Part shown: positions 17,801 through 26,003 of the stretch, piece after piece | Layout of the letters: each line of letters starts with the position of its first letter | How positions within the stretch are numbered: position 1 is the first letter of the stretch | Assembly: GCA_937138625.1 (NCBI GenBank) | Contig: CAKZPF010000003.1 | Coordinates: 372,001-436,000 of the forward strand | DNA length: 64,000 nucleotides | Origin: an uncultured Caulobacteraceae bacterium | Lineage (GTDB): Bacteria; Pseudomonadota; Alphaproteobacteria; Caulobacterales; Caulobacteraceae | Direction: 5' to 3' | Notes under the pieces: model-generated | What the model was told of the DNA's origin: nothing | Database searches by the model: none | Seen by the model: the letters and a program-made list of their open reading frames with translations, nothing else | Program-made: the position numbers and the translations under genes

Positions 17801-19306
17801 ATGGATGCCCAAACCGACGCCCCGCAAACCTCGTGGCATGATCGTGCCGAAACCCTGGCGATTCCCGGCAAGGCCCTGATCGGCGGGCAGTTCGTTAACG
17901 CGGCTTCGGGCGAAAGCTTTGATAACCACAGCCCCATCGATGGCCGCTTTCTGGGCCCTGTGGCCAGTTGCGATGCCGCCGATGTGGACGCCGCAGTGGC
18001 CATCGCGCGCCAAGTGTTCGAACGTGGCGATTGGTCCGGCCAAACCCCAGCCCAACGCAAGGCCGTGATGCTGCGTTTTGCCGATCTGATTGCGCGTCAT
18101 GCCGATGATCTGGCGCTGCTTGAAACCTTGGATATGGGCAAGCCCATCACCGCGGCCCGTGATGGTGACCTGAAGGCCATTGTGGATGGCGTGCGTTGGT
18201 TCGCCGAAAGCATTGACAAACTGTACGATGAAATCGCCCCCACCGGCGCACCAGCACTGGGCTTGGTAACCCACGAGCCCATGGGCGTGATCGCCGGTGT
18301 GGTGCCCTGGAATTATCCACTGATGATGGCGGCCTGGAAATTCGCTCCGGCATTGATCGCCGGCAATTCGGTGATCATGAAACCGGCCGAGCAATCGCCA
18401 CTGTCGATGCTGCGGGTGGCCGAATTGGCCCTTGAGGCCGGTTTGCCCGAAGGCGTCCTACAAGTTCTGCCCGGTTTTGGCGAAACCGTTGGCCAAGCGC
18501 TGGGGCGGCATATGGATGTCGATATGGTCACCTTCACGGGCTCGGGTCCTGTGGGCAAGCTGTTCCTGCGATATGCCGCCGAGAGCAACATGAAGCGGGT
18601 CTCGCTGGAGTGCGGTGGCAAATCGCCGAACATCATTTTTGCCGATGCCCCTGACCTTGATCGCGCGGCTCACGCTGCTGCGGCGGCTATTTTTGCCAAT
18701 TCTGGTCAGGTATGCGTGGCGGGATCGCGGTTGCTGTTGCATACCCGCATCAAAGATGAGGTCCTGGCACGTTTGAAATCCATCGCCGAGGACTGGCAGC
18801 CCACAGACCCCCTCAGCCCCACCGCCAAAATGGGCACCATCGTCAACGCCACCCAGTTTGATCAGGTGATGCGCTATATCGACAAAGGCCAAGCCGAAGG
18901 TGCCCATCTGGTGCTGGGCGGACACAGCGCTGAGCCCGTGGCGGGCGGGACCTATATCGTGCCCACGATCTTTGACGGTGTGGACAACCAGATGACCATC
19001 GCCCGCGAGGAGATCTTTGGCCCCGTGCTGTCGGTGCTGACCTTTGATACCTTCGATCAGGCCATGCAGATCGCCAACGACACCGATTATGGGCTCCAGG
19101 CCAGTGTCTGGACGTCAGACCTGAACACCGCCCACCGCGCCGCCCGAACCCTTCGCGCGGGTACAGTGCTGGTCAATCACAGCGGCGGGGCGGGGTTATT
19201 GATGCCCTTTGGCGGCTACAAACAATCCGGCATAGGGCGCGACAAATCCCTGCATTCCATCCGCAAATATTGCGAGATGAAATCCACCTATATCAATTTG
19301 GCTTAG
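17801..19306 (+). CDS. NAD(P)+-dependent aldehyde dehydrogenase, PuuC-like
   Basis: A 501-residue soluble aldehyde dehydrogenase that oxidises an aldehyde to the acid. The catalytic pair is present: Glu270 in LECGGKSPNIIF and Cys305 in NSGQVCVAGSRL. The cofactor-binding PWNYPLMMAAWKFAPAL and TFTGSGPVGK segments are intact. The overall pattern is closest to the gamma-glutamyl-gamma-aminobutyraldehyde/betaine-aldehyde dehydrogenase group (PuuC). No polyamine-catabolism genes are near, so the substrate is open. TAGGAG lies 8 nt upstream of the start. It stands alone after the rpmG terminator and is convergent with pleD. Confidence 0.88.
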   Translation: MDAQTDAPQTSWHDRAETLAIPGKALIGGQFVNAASGESFDNHSPIDGRFLGPVASCDAADVDAAVAIARQVFERGDWSGQTPAQRKAVMLRFADLIARHADDLALLETLDMGKPITAARDGDLKAIVDGVRWFAESIDKLYDEIAPTGAPALGLVTHEPMGVIAGVVPWNYPLMMAAWKFAPALIAGNSVIMKPAEQSPLSMLRVAELALEAGLPEGVLQVLPGFGETVGQALGRHMDVDMVTFTGSGPVGKLFLRYAAESNMKRVSLECGGKSPNIIFADAPDLDRAAHAAAAAIFANSGQVCVAGSRLLLHTRIKDEVLARLKSIAEDWQPTDPLSPTAKMGTIVNATQFDQVMRYIDKGQAEGAHLVLGGHSAEPVAGGTYIVPTIFDGVDNQMTIAREEIFGPVLSVLTFDTFDQAMQIANDTDYGLQASVWTSDLNTAHRAARTLRAGTVLVNHSGGAGLLMPFGGYKQSGIGRDKSLHSIRKYCEMKSTYINLA

Positions 19307-19321
19307 GTGTTTTCTGCTGAA

Positions 19322-20686
19322 TTACGCCGCTGGCGGCACCACCACGCGGTTGCGGCCTTCGGCCTTGGCGCGATAGAGCGCTTCGTCGGCCCGTTTCAGC
19401 AGGCTTTCCGGCGTATCGCCACGCTGGGTGGTGGCAATACCAATGGAAATGGTGACGTGTAATCGGCCCTGTCCACCACGAATGGGAAAGCTGGTGCCCC
19501 CCACATGCAGGCGAATGCGCTCGGCCACTGAATAGGCAAAGGGCGCTTCGGTTTCTGGCATGATGATCACAAATTCCTCGCCACCCATGCGGCAGGCCAT
19601 GTCCATGGCGCGCACATTGGCCGCGAGACGCAAGGCGAACTCTTGGAGGACCTCATCACCCACGTCGTGGCCATAGGTGTCATTGACCTGTTTGAAGTGA
19701 TCGATATCCAGGATTAAGGCAGAAACCGAAGGGCCACCTTCAGCGGCGCGGCGAACCAAAGGTTTGAGCTGCGTATCCATATAGCGCCGATTGAAAAGCC
19801 CGGTCAGCTGGTCGGTGACGGCTTTCTCAAGGCCCTGATCCAGATTTTGCTTCAGGGCATCGGCATACCGTTTGCGCCGCACCTGGGTGCGGGCACGCAC
19901 CAACAGCTCGGAGGTGTCCACAGGGCGGGCGACAATGTCATTGGCCCCGAGCTCTAGGGCTTTGATCATCCGTTGGCGATCATCGGGATCCACCACCACC
20001 AAGATGGGCACAGCGCGGGATGTGGGATCCGAGCGCAAATTTGCCAGCAAGCGCAAACCATCAAATTCTGAGTTCACCGCATTGATGATCACCAGATCGA
20101 GCGGTCCCTTGGCGGCGGTGCGGGCGGCCTCGGCGTCGGGTTCGATAAATGGACGATGGTCATCACTCAGGTGGCGCAACATATGTTCGGCTTGGCGGGT
20201 GCGGTCATCGACAATCATGATCCGGCCGCCATTGCCCTCGGACCGGGCGCTGACGGTTTCAATCACGCCAATTTTGTGGCCTTCGGCTTCGCGTTGGCGC
20301 AGCTCATCGGTGACCTGCTTTAGGCGGGTCAGGGCCTTGACGCGCGCCATCAAAATGGCCTCGTCAAAGGGCTTGGTGATGAAATCATCGGCCCCTGCAT
20401 CCAGGCCGCGCAAGCGATCTTCGCGACCATCGAGCGCCGTGACCATCACCACAGGGATGTGGCGGGTGGTGCTGTCGGCTTTCAGGCGTTGGCAGACCTC
20501 GAAGCCATCCATGCCCGGCATCATGATGTCCAGCAGGATCACATCCGGCTGCTCACGTTTGGCCATGTCCAGCGCCGCTAGCCCCGAGGTGGCCGAAACC
20601 ACATCATAATACTCGGCGCTCAGCTTGGCATCCAGCAGGCGCACATTGGCTTCGATATCGTCGACAACAAGGATTTTTGCACTCAT
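19322..20686 (-). CDS. pleD: PleD-type response regulator with diguanylate cyclase domain
   Basis: PleD makes cyclic di-GMP when its first receiver is phosphorylated, and in Caulobacter it drives the motile-to-sessile transition. The protein begins with a receiver (ILVVDDIEANVRLLDAKL, DVILLDIMMPGMDGFEV) and an adaptor receiver (IMIVDDRTRQAEHML). A GGDEF domain follows, with active-site GGEEF and an I-site RxxD (RAMD) five residues upstream, so both catalysis and product inhibition look intact. Its 454 residues equal the length of Caulobacter PleD. divK lies upstream on the same strand, as in Caulobacter. Confidence 0.95.
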   Translation of the reverse strand: MSAKILVVDDIEANVRLLDAKLSAEYYDVVSATSGLAALDMAKREQPDVILLDIMMPGMDGFEVCQRLKADSTTRHIPVVMVTALDGREDRLRGLDAGADDFITKPFDEAILMARVKALTRLKQVTDELRQREAEGHKIGVIETVSARSEGNGGRIMIVDDRTRQAEHMLRHLSDDHRPFIEPDAEAARTAAKGPLDLVIINAVNSEFDGLRLLANLRSDPTSRAVPILVVVDPDDRQRMIKALELGANDIVARPVDTSELLVRARTQVRRKRYADALKQNLDQGLEKAVTDQLTGLFNRRYMDTQLKPLVRRAAEGGPSVSALILDIDHFKQVNDTYGHDVGDEVLQEFALRLAANVRAMDMACRMGGEEFVIIMPETEAPFAYSVAERIRLHVGGTSFPIRGGQGRLHVTISIGIATTQRGDTPESLLKRADEALYRAKAEGRNRVVVPPAA

Positions 20687-20779
20687 GCCCGCAGGCTAAC
20701 GGAAAGAGATTGAAAAACCGTTGGGATGATGGACCTAAGATGAATTTTGGTGTGTATTGAAGATGAAGAGCTTTGGTTA

Positions 20780-21145
20780 TCAGCCAATAAACTTGCGCAC
20801 GGTGTCCATAAAGCCGGCGACATTGATGGGCTTGGAGAGATAGGCCTCGCAGCCGCCTTCGCGGATGCGCTGTTCATCACCCTTCATGGCAAAGGCTGTA
20901 ACCGCGATCACCGGAATGTAGCGCAGGTCATCGTCTTCTTTCAGCCATTTGGTGACCTCAAGACCCGAGACCTCTGGCAGCTGTATGTCCATCAGGATCA
21001 AGTCGGGTTTGTGCTCGCGGGCCAAATCAAGCGCCTGCATGCCGTCGCCGGTTTCAATGGTGTCATAGCCAAAGGCATCGAGCAGATCATGAAACAGCTT
21101 CATGTTCAGCTCGTTATCCTCAACTATGAGAACTTTTTTGGCCAT
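20780..21145 (-). CDS. divK: Single-domain response regulator DivK
   Basis: DivK is a stand-alone receiver that relays cell-cycle signals; in Caulobacter it acts with DivJ, PleC and DivL to control CtrA activity. The protein is a bare 121-residue receiver: acidic pocket VEDNE (9-13), phosphoacceptor Asp53 in LILMDIQLP, Thr in [10 protein letters not shown] and Lys in LSKPI. The start [20 protein letters not shown] is almost identical to known DivK proteins. I chose the ATG at 21145; the open frame extends to 21214. pleD follows after about 90 bp. Confidence 0.95.
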   Translation of the reverse strand: MAKKVLIVEDNELNMKLFHDLLDAFGYDTIETGDGMQALDLAREHKPDLILMDIQLPEVSGLEVTKWLKEDDDLRYIPVIAVTAFAMKGDEQRIREGGCEAYLSKPINVAGFMDTVRKFIG

Positions 21146-21263
21146 TCTTCCGTCTACGGTTGCAGCAGGCACACTTCGCCCACGGCCATATGAAAGCGGA
21201 ATATGATGAATCAAGCCTTACGATATTTCAGAATGTTCCGCCGTAAACCTTTGTTTAGACCCA

Positions 21264-21300
21264 TTAATTTTGCGTTTACACCCCTTAACCAGATCTTTAA
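21264..21300 (-). promoter_or_regulatory. Possible CtrA-type boxes upstream of divK
   Basis: TTAA-N7-TTTA (21264-21278) differs by one base from the CtrA consensus TTAA-N7-TTAA. A second pair, TTAA-N8-TTAA (21285-21300), has one extra spacer base. Both lie about 120-155 bp upstream of the divK start, in the AT-rich gap shared with the divergent ROK gene. CtrA control of divK is known in Caulobacter; binding here is inference. Confidence 0.3.
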
Positions 21301-21339
21301 CGCCCCAACGGATTCTGTGTGGAATCAAGGAGAAAGCAT

Positions 21340-22203
21340 ATGCGCATCGGCATAGATTTGGGCGGCACCAAGATCGAAGGCATCGTTTTGAATGATGTCG
21401 GCGAGGTCTTGGTTACACATCGTGTGCCCAGTCCGAGCACTTACGAAGATTGCCGAGATGCCCTCAGATCTTTGTGTGAACACCTTGAAAAACAAACGGG
21501 TTCTCATGATTTGCCAGTGGGTCTGGGCACGCCGGGGGCGATCTCGCCGCGCACAGGGCTGATGAAAAACGCAAATTCCACCCATTTGAACGGGCGGCCC
21601 TTTTTGGCGGACGTGATGGCGGACCTGGCGCCTCGGCCCGTCGTGATGGCCAATGACGCCAATTGCTTTGCCCTGTCCGAGGCCACGGACGGCGCCGCCG
21701 CGGGCCATGGCGTTGTCTTTGGCGTGATCCTGGGCACCGGCGTCGGGGGTGGCGTGGTCATCAACGGCCGTGCGCTGACAGGCCCGCAGGCCATTGCCGG
21801 TGAATGGGGGCATAACCCCCTGCCCTGGTCACAGCCCGACGAACATCCAGGCCCCGCCTGTTGGTGCGGACGGCGTGGGTGCTTAGAGGCTTGGCTCTCA
21901 GGTCCCGCGGTTCAGGCCACCCTCGGCCTCCCGCCTGAGCACTTGGCAGAAACGCCCGAGGCCTTGGCGCGGTATTGTGATCGCCTGGCGCGCGGCTTGG
22001 CGCATGTGGTCAATATCTTGGATCCGGATGTGATCGTTCTGGGCGGCGGTCTGTCGAACATTGACGCCTTGTATGCGCCCACCCAAGTGGCGCTGGCGCG
22101 CTATGTGTTTTCCGACGGGTGCCAAACGCCCATCGTGCGCCACCGTCATGGCGACAGCTCGGGCGTGCGGGGGGCAGCGTGGTTGACGCGCCCTATTCCA
22201 TAG
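21340..22203 (+). CDS. ROK-family sugar kinase
   Basis: ROK kinases phosphorylate hexoses such as fructose, glucose or N-acetylglucosamine with ATP. The phosphate-1 motif IGIDLGGTKIEG opens the protein. ANDANCFALSEA carries the catalytic Asp, followed by VFGVILGTGVGGGVV. The structural zinc site is seen in GPACWCGRRGCLEAW (CxCGxxGCxE). At 287 residues it resembles Mak fructokinase and NagK, but specificity cannot be told apart here. AAGGAGAA lies just upstream of the ATG at 21340, which I prefer to the open-frame start at 21319. The 3' end overlaps the convergent binding-protein gene by 11 bp. Confidence 0.88.
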   Translation: MRIGIDLGGTKIEGIVLNDVGEVLVTHRVPSPSTYEDCRDALRSLCEHLEKQTGSHDLPVGLGTPGAISPRTGLMKNANSTHLNGRPFLADVMADLAPRPVVMANDANCFALSEATDGAAAGHGVVFGVILGTGVGGGVVINGRALTGPQAIAGEWGHNPLPWSQPDEHPGPACWCGRRGCLEAWLSGPAVQATLGLPPEHLAETPEALARYCDRLARGLAHVVNILDPDVIVLGGGLSNIDALYAPTQVALARYVFSDGCQTPIVRHRHGDSSGVRGAAWLTRPIP

Positions 22204-23191
22204 GCGGCGCGTTTTGCAAACCGTCTTTGAACCACAACGCGTTCAGGCCCCGGCGCAGCTTTAGGGCCGATCGGCGGCCCACCGTATCTTCGAACACATC
22301 GCCGTAATCCCCGACCTGTTGGCGGATTTTATCCACCCAATATTCCGACAGGCCCAGGGCCTTGCCCGTGGCGCCGGTTTGCAGGCGAATGGTTTGGCTG
22401 AGGCGCTTGTCACGGTCTTTGTCGTCGCGGTCGAAGCCATTTTCTTCTAGCCACACCATGGCATCCAGGCTGCCTGAGACGACGTTCAACCAGCGAGCAT
22501 CGCCAGCCCGCACCAAGGGGCCGGTGGGAAAACGCCCAAAGCTGGTGGGCAAAATTTCGTGCTGGCCCGCATCCATGGTGGTGCGCACGGCGGCCAAGGT
22601 GGAAATGGGCGCAATGGCGGCGTCACATTGTTCACGTTCATAGTGGTCGCGGACATCCTCGGGGCTATCCAGGCGCGTAACGCGAAAATTCAGGCCTTGG
22701 GCCGCCGCCCGGTGCGCCATCAAGGTGTGCACGGTGTCCAGCACGCACACGCGCGCGCCACTCAGCTCCCCCAAGCTTTGAATCCCCAACACCTTGGGCA
22801 CCATGATGCCAACGCCATCGTGATAACTGATCCCTGCGATCAAGGTGTCGCTGCTGATTTGCCCCAACAGCGTTTGCGGCGCACGGGCGATAACATCCAA
22901 ACGCTCGTCTTGCAGGGCCCGCATCCCGCGCTCTTGGGAGATATCGGAAAACCGCACCCGGTCGGCACGCCCCAGCGCCGCCACCGCAATGGCCCGGCAC
23001 ACAGCAACATCAAAGCCCCGCCACTGCCCCTGACGGTCTTGATAGGCAAAGCCGGGCATGGTCTCGATACCACAGCGCACAAAACCCGCACGACGCACAT
23101 CGCGCAGGGTATCGGCAACAGCCGCCGTCGCCCCGAAACTGACAAGCATCATCAGTCCCAGGGTCAGACCTTTGACCAGAGTCTTTGGCAT
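22193..23191 (-). CDS. Periplasmic amino-acid-binding protein (AapJ-like), solitary
   Basis: The 332-residue protein has a signal peptide (MPKTLVKGLTLGLMMLVSFG, cleavage near AVADT). It has the family-3 solute-binding fold of general L-amino-acid ABC systems: VRCGIETMPGFAYQDRQGQW, then RGFDVAVCRAIAVAALG, and the C-terminal RSALKLRRGLNALWFKDGL. In AapJQMP systems the binding protein is followed by two permeases and an ATPase. None of these is present on either side, where the neighbours are a ROK kinase and a tRNA region. It may serve a transporter encoded elsewhere or act in sensing. Confidence 0.85.
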   Translation of the reverse strand: MPKTLVKGLTLGLMMLVSFGATAAVADTLRDVRRAGFVRCGIETMPGFAYQDRQGQWRGFDVAVCRAIAVAALGRADRVRFSDISQERGMRALQDERLDVIARAPQTLLGQISSDTLIAGISYHDGVGIMVPKVLGIQSLGELSGARVCVLDTVHTLMAHRAAAQGLNFRVTRLDSPEDVRDHYEREQCDAAIAPISTLAAVRTTMDAGQHEILPTSFGRFPTGPLVRAGDARWLNVVSGSLDAMVWLEENGFDRDDKDRDKRLSQTIRLQTGATGKALGLSEYWVDKIRQQVGDYGDVFEDTVGRRSALKLRRGLNALWFKDGLQNAPPME

Positions 23192-23270
23192 GCCCCCAGC
23201 CTAATGACCTGTCCGCGAAATGTCATGGGGCAATTCATACACAGTGCGGGTTTTTTCTGTGGGGGTGCGG

Positions 23271-23296
23271 GGTTCGAATGCGCGCTCGCGATGCGC
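23271..23296 (+). repeat. 26-bp direct repeat, copy A
   Basis: This is ggttcgaatgcgcgctcgcg followed by atgcgc. It matches 23584-23609 at 25 of 26 positions; the mismatch is G versus C near the 3' end. The first bases (ggttcgaat) equal the T-loop core of the neighbouring tRNA-Arg. Confidence 0.8.
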
Positions 23297-23495
23297 AAAG
23301 CCACGCAAACCATTATTGCCCACAAGCAAAGCGCGTGGCGTGCACGACTGTGCATCGCGGCGCAAAGGCATTGCAGAAAAACCAGCTCAATCTAGCGTTA
23401 CAGCCATTAGCGATTTTTCGGTTCGCAATGCCGCATAGACAGGGAACGCGCCCGAATGGAGGCGCGAGTGAATACGAGCTGCCGCGAATGAAATC

Positions 23496-23514
23496 ATGGC
23501 GACCCCGGCAGGAT
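23496..23514. repeat. Partial copy of the tRNA-Arg 3' end
   Basis: These 19 bases are identical to 23628-23646, which covers the 3' CCA, the acceptor strand and part of the T stem of tRNA-Arg(TCT). The copy lies 132 bp from the original on its 3' side. This is the geometry of an attachment-site duplication left by an element inserted at a tRNA 3' end. Confidence 0.75.
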
Positions 23515-23583
23515 GGGCGCAAAGCGCCGTCTCCGCGCGCTGCGCGCGTTCCGGCGCGAACCTCGGTCTTTTTGTTTGTCGCA

Positions 23584-23609
23584 GGTTCGAATGCGCGCTC
23601 GCCATGCGC
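23584..23609 (+). repeat. 26-bp direct repeat, copy B
   Basis: This matches 23271-23296 at 25 of 26 bases, 313 bp away. It is immediately preceded by gtcgca, so that 23578-23592 is an exact inverted copy of the T-arm sequence of tRNA-Arg (23645-23659). Confidence 0.8.
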
Positions 23610-23628
23610 CCCCCCCTCTGGGGGCTTA

Positions 23629-23705
23629 TGGCGACCCCGGCAGGATTCGAACCTGCGACCGTCTGCTTAGAAGGCAGATGCTCTATCCAGCTGAGCTACG
23701 GAGTC
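23629..23705 (-). tRNA. tRNA-Arg (anticodon TCT)
   Basis: Read on the minus strand, the acceptor stem GACTCCG pairs with CGGGGTC with one G-U pair. The D arm is GCTCAGCTGGATAGAGC, and the anticodon stem-loop CTGCCTTCTAAGCAG gives anticodon TCT. The T arm contains GGTTCGAATCC. The 3' CCA is encoded. The gene is 77 nt with CCA. It reads AGA codons. Confidence 0.97.
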
Positions 23706-23873
23706 GTTATGCCATGTGCGGCACCCCAGCCTTAGCAGCCCCAGGGGACGAGGCCAAGCGCCAGCGCGACCATCGCACACGCTACGCCCCAGATCTTAAG
23801 TTGAGGTTGCCATAATCCCGCCGAATTTCAAATTCATATAGAGATTTAACGCCACACTTGGCATCCTGGAGAC

Positions 23874-24443
23874 ATGATTCGCATGAAACCGATACCCAAA
23901 GCCAAAATGACCACAACCAAAACCTTTTTGATCGGTGCCCTTGTGGCCATAATGGCCGCGCCTGCGGCCCATGCCAACATAGATGTCGTTGGCAAATATA
24001 TCCCCAAGGCCCAGGTGGTGGGTGAAGGGCGCATGACCTATTTGTTTTGGGATGTCTATGACGCCAAGCTCTATGCCCCCCAGGGCAAATGGCAAGGCGA
24101 CCGGCCGTTCGCGCTGCGTCTAGATTATTTGCGCAGTTTTGCTGCCAAAGACATCGCCAAACGCACATTGCAGGAAATGCGCAACCAAGGGTTTCGGGAT
24201 GAGGCCGTTCTCGACCGTTGGTATCAGGACATGATCCGGATTTTTCCCGATGTGGACAGCTCGACCAGTTTAATTGGGATCCGTGACCAGCGCGGCCACG
24301 CTGTGTTTTATCAGGGCCATACCCGTCTGGGCGTCATTGATGACCCCCAATTCACGGACCTGTTTTTTGATATCTGGCTGGACACCGACACCACGGCACC
24401 AGATTTACGGCAAAGTCTGTTGGGTGCCGCCTCGACCAGCTAG
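23874..24443 (+). CDS. Exported chalcone-isomerase-like domain protein
   Basis: This 189-residue protein has an N-terminal signal peptide (MTTTKTFLIGALVAIMAAPA, cleavage after AHA). It carries a domain of the chalcone isomerase-like type: GRMTYLFWDVYDAKLYAP, then PFALRLDYLRSFAAKDIAKR, and a C-terminal FFDIWLDTDT. Bacterial members are periplasmic and are not flavonoid enzymes; their role is mostly unknown. Possible starts are 23874 (GGAG 4 nt upstream), 23883 and 23907, all compatible with export. Its stop overlaps the convergent NDUFS4-like gene by 4 bp. Confidence 0.78.
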   Translation: MIRMKPIPKAKMTTTKTFLIGALVAIMAAPAAHANIDVVGKYIPKAQVVGEGRMTYLFWDVYDAKLYAPQGKWQGDRPFALRLDYLRSFAAKDIAKRTLQEMRNQGFRDEAVLDRWYQDMIRIFPDVDSSTSLIGIRDQRGHAVFYQGHTRLGVIDDPQFTDLFFDIWLDTDTTAPDLRQSLLGAASTS

Positions 24444-24745
24444 TGCGTCCAGGGCACTTTTCGCGCTGTGGCAAAGTTATCGGCATAGGCCTTCAGCACC
24501 CGTTTGGGCTCGGGCTTTTCAATCACCTCGTGCGGGATATGGTGCCGGGTGGCATAGGCAATGGCTTCGTCCCGACTTTCAAAGCTGAGGCGCACTTGAC
24601 CCCGCATATCCGTCGAGCCCGTCCACCCCATCAGTGGGTCGAGCTTTTTGGCGGCCTCGGGCTCAAATTCCAAAATCCATTGTTGTGTCTTGGCCCGGCC
24701 CGATTGCATGGCGTTCTTGGCTGGCCGGTAAATGCGCGCAAACAT
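24440..24745 (-). CDS. NADH dehydrogenase accessory subunit, NDUFS4-like (ETC complex I subunit)
   Basis: A 101-residue protein of the NDUFS4/18-kDa subunit family, a complex I accessory subunit shared by alphaproteobacteria and mitochondria. It stabilises the NADH-oxidising module. MFARIYRPAKNAMQSGRAKT followed by WILEFEP, MGWTGSTDMRGQV and FESRDEAIAYATRH are the usual landmarks. GGGGAGAG precedes the ATG at 24745, which follows an in-frame GTG. It is separate from any nuo operon here. Confidence 0.93.
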   Translation of the reverse strand: MFARIYRPAKNAMQSGRAKTQQWILEFEPEAAKKLDPLMGWTGSTDMRGQVRLSFESRDEAIAYATRHHIPHEVIEKPEPKRVLKAYADNFATARKVPWTH

Positions 24746-24827
24746 CACACTCTCCCCATCGTCATTTTTTCCGACTTAGCAAGTGTCGCGCCCCAGGTCC
24801 ATTGGGCAAAAGGCAGCGCGGCCACTT

Positions 24828-25700
24828 TTAAGCGTTCAGATCATGCCCCGCAGCCTGGGCGCGGCTGAGCATGGGGCGATACGGGTCCGCCACCGCACAA
24901 TAAGGGCAGCTCTGGTTTTCGGCGTAACTGGGCTGCGCACGATCCGCTGGTGTCAGGGTATAGCTGCACACGGGGCAGATGCTGGCGGTTTGGCTGGGTT
25001 GCAGGTCGCAATCCACCGCGATGCGATCATCGAACACAAAGCATTCGCCGATCCACTGATTGTCGGCGGCCGAGACCTCTTCGAAATATTTCAAAATGCC
25101 GCCCTTGAGGTGATAGACATGCTGATAGCCCTCGGCCAACAGCCAAGCGGTAAACTTCTCGCAGCGAATGCCGCCGGTGCAAAAGGTGCCGATTTTCCGC
25201 GTGTTATCCTCGCCAATTACCCGACGCACAAAGTCCGGCAGCTCGCGAAAGCTGGCGATGTTCGGGTTCACCGCCCCGCGAAAGGTGCCCAGGTGCACTT
25301 CGTAATCATTGCGGGTGTCGATGATGATGGCGTCCGGGTCCTGCAGCAAGGCGTTCCAGGCTTGGGTATCCAGATACTCGCCCACCACGGTGGGGCATGC
25401 GGGCTCACCCAGGGAAATCGTCTCAGGCTTCAGCTTCACCTTGGCCTTGCCAAAGGGCTGGAAGGCGCATGTGCTGTATTTGACCTCCAGCGGGGCCAAG
25501 GTGATTTGGCCCTCGATCGCGCGCAAGACGGCCTGCACACCACTTTTGGGTCCAGCGATGGTCGCGTTCACCCCCTCGGGCGTCAGTAAAACTGTGCCCT
25601 TCACGCCCTGGGTTTCCATTTCTGCCACCAAAGCCTGTTGCTGTTCTGCGTCTGGGCGCAGCGGGCAAAAATGATAAAATGTCGCCACTTGAATGCTCAT
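24828..25700 (-). CDS. trhO: tRNA uridine 5-hydroxylase TrhO (rhodanese family)
   Basis: TrhO (YceA family) uses oxygen to make 5-hydroxyuridine at U34 of certain tRNAs, the first step to cmo5U/mo5U. The N-terminal acylphosphatase-like domain begins VATFYHFCPL. The rhodanese domain contains IIDTRNDYEV and the catalytic loop FCTGGIRCEK. A C-terminal segment has paired cysteines (CPVC, CPYC) that probably bind zinc. The length is 290 residues from the ATG at 25700. The open frame continues back into the tRNA-Pro gene, which shows the longer start is wrong. Confidence 0.94.
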   Translation of the reverse strand: MSIQVATFYHFCPLRPDAEQQQALVAEMETQGVKGTVLLTPEGVNATIAGPKSGVQAVLRAIEGQITLAPLEVKYSTCAFQPFGKAKVKLKPETISLGEPACPTVVGEYLDTQAWNALLQDPDAIIIDTRNDYEVHLGTFRGAVNPNIASFRELPDFVRRVIGEDNTRKIGTFCTGGIRCEKFTAWLLAEGYQHVYHLKGGILKYFEEVSAADNQWIGECFVFDDRIAVDCDLQPSQTASICPVCSYTLTPADRAQPSYAENQSCPYCAVADPYRPMLSRAQAAGHDLNA

Positions 25701-25759
25701 GAGGCGTCCTTTAGCATGGAAAGTTCGCAAGGCGAAAGTTGCTTTTTGTGATGTGAAAA

Positions 25760-25836
25760 TGGTCGGGATGGCAGGATTCGAACCTACGACCCCTTGTCCC
25801 CCAGACAAGTGCGCTACCAGGCTGCGCTACATCCCG
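25760..25836 (-). tRNA. tRNA-Pro (anticodon GGG)
   Basis: On the minus strand CGGGATG pairs perfectly with CATCCCG. The D arm is GCGCAGCCTGGTAGCGC, and the anticodon stem-loop CTTGTCTGGGGGACAAG gives anticodon GGG. The T arm contains GGTTCGAATCC. The CCA is encoded (tgg at 25760-25762). A duplicated 5' half lies upstream at 25963-26003. Confidence 0.97.
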
Positions 25837-25962
25837 ACACAGCGGGCCTTATGACATAGCCACACCAGGGGAACAAGGGGTTTTATTTTTTGAAAACATC
25901 CCTGGGGTATGAGGACAACCTTGCGCGCATCGCGCGCGTGAGCTGGCCGACGACCGTCGGCG
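25796..25962. repeat. About 167-bp tandem duplication, copy 1 (includes the functional tRNA-Pro 5' half)
   Basis: This unit starts inside tRNA-Pro at its anticodon loop and runs through the tRNA 5' end. It continues through gcgggccttatgacatagcc (25842-25861) and ends near cgaccgtc (25951-25958). Each of these blocks recurs 167-168 bp further on. Confidence 0.85.
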
Positions 25963-26003
25963 GTCCCCCAGACAAGTGCGCTACCAGGCTGCGCTACATC
26001 CCG
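25963..26003 (-). pseudogene. Truncated tRNA-Pro (5' half only)
   Basis: Forty-one bases match the 5' half of tRNA-Pro exactly, from the acceptor 5' strand to the anticodon loop. The T arm and 3' acceptor strand are missing, so it cannot fold into a tRNA. It is part of the tandem duplication. Confidence 0.85.

Larger units (their letters stand above)
23192..23628. other. Gene-free repeat-rich stretch beside tRNA-Arg
   Basis: This 437-bp stretch has no plausible gene, although several open frames cross it. It contains a 26-bp direct repeat (23271-23296 and 23584-23609), a 19-bp copy of the tRNA-Arg 3' end (23496-23514), a 15-bp inverted copy of its T arm (23578-23592), and several GC palindromes. 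It looks like debris of recombination at the tRNA rather than coding sequence. Confidence 0.6.

Noticed and set aside
23185-23815. Several short open frames over the tRNA-Arg gene
   Set aside because: Their peptide (a PRQDSNLRP-type string) is the well-known false translation of a tRNA gene.
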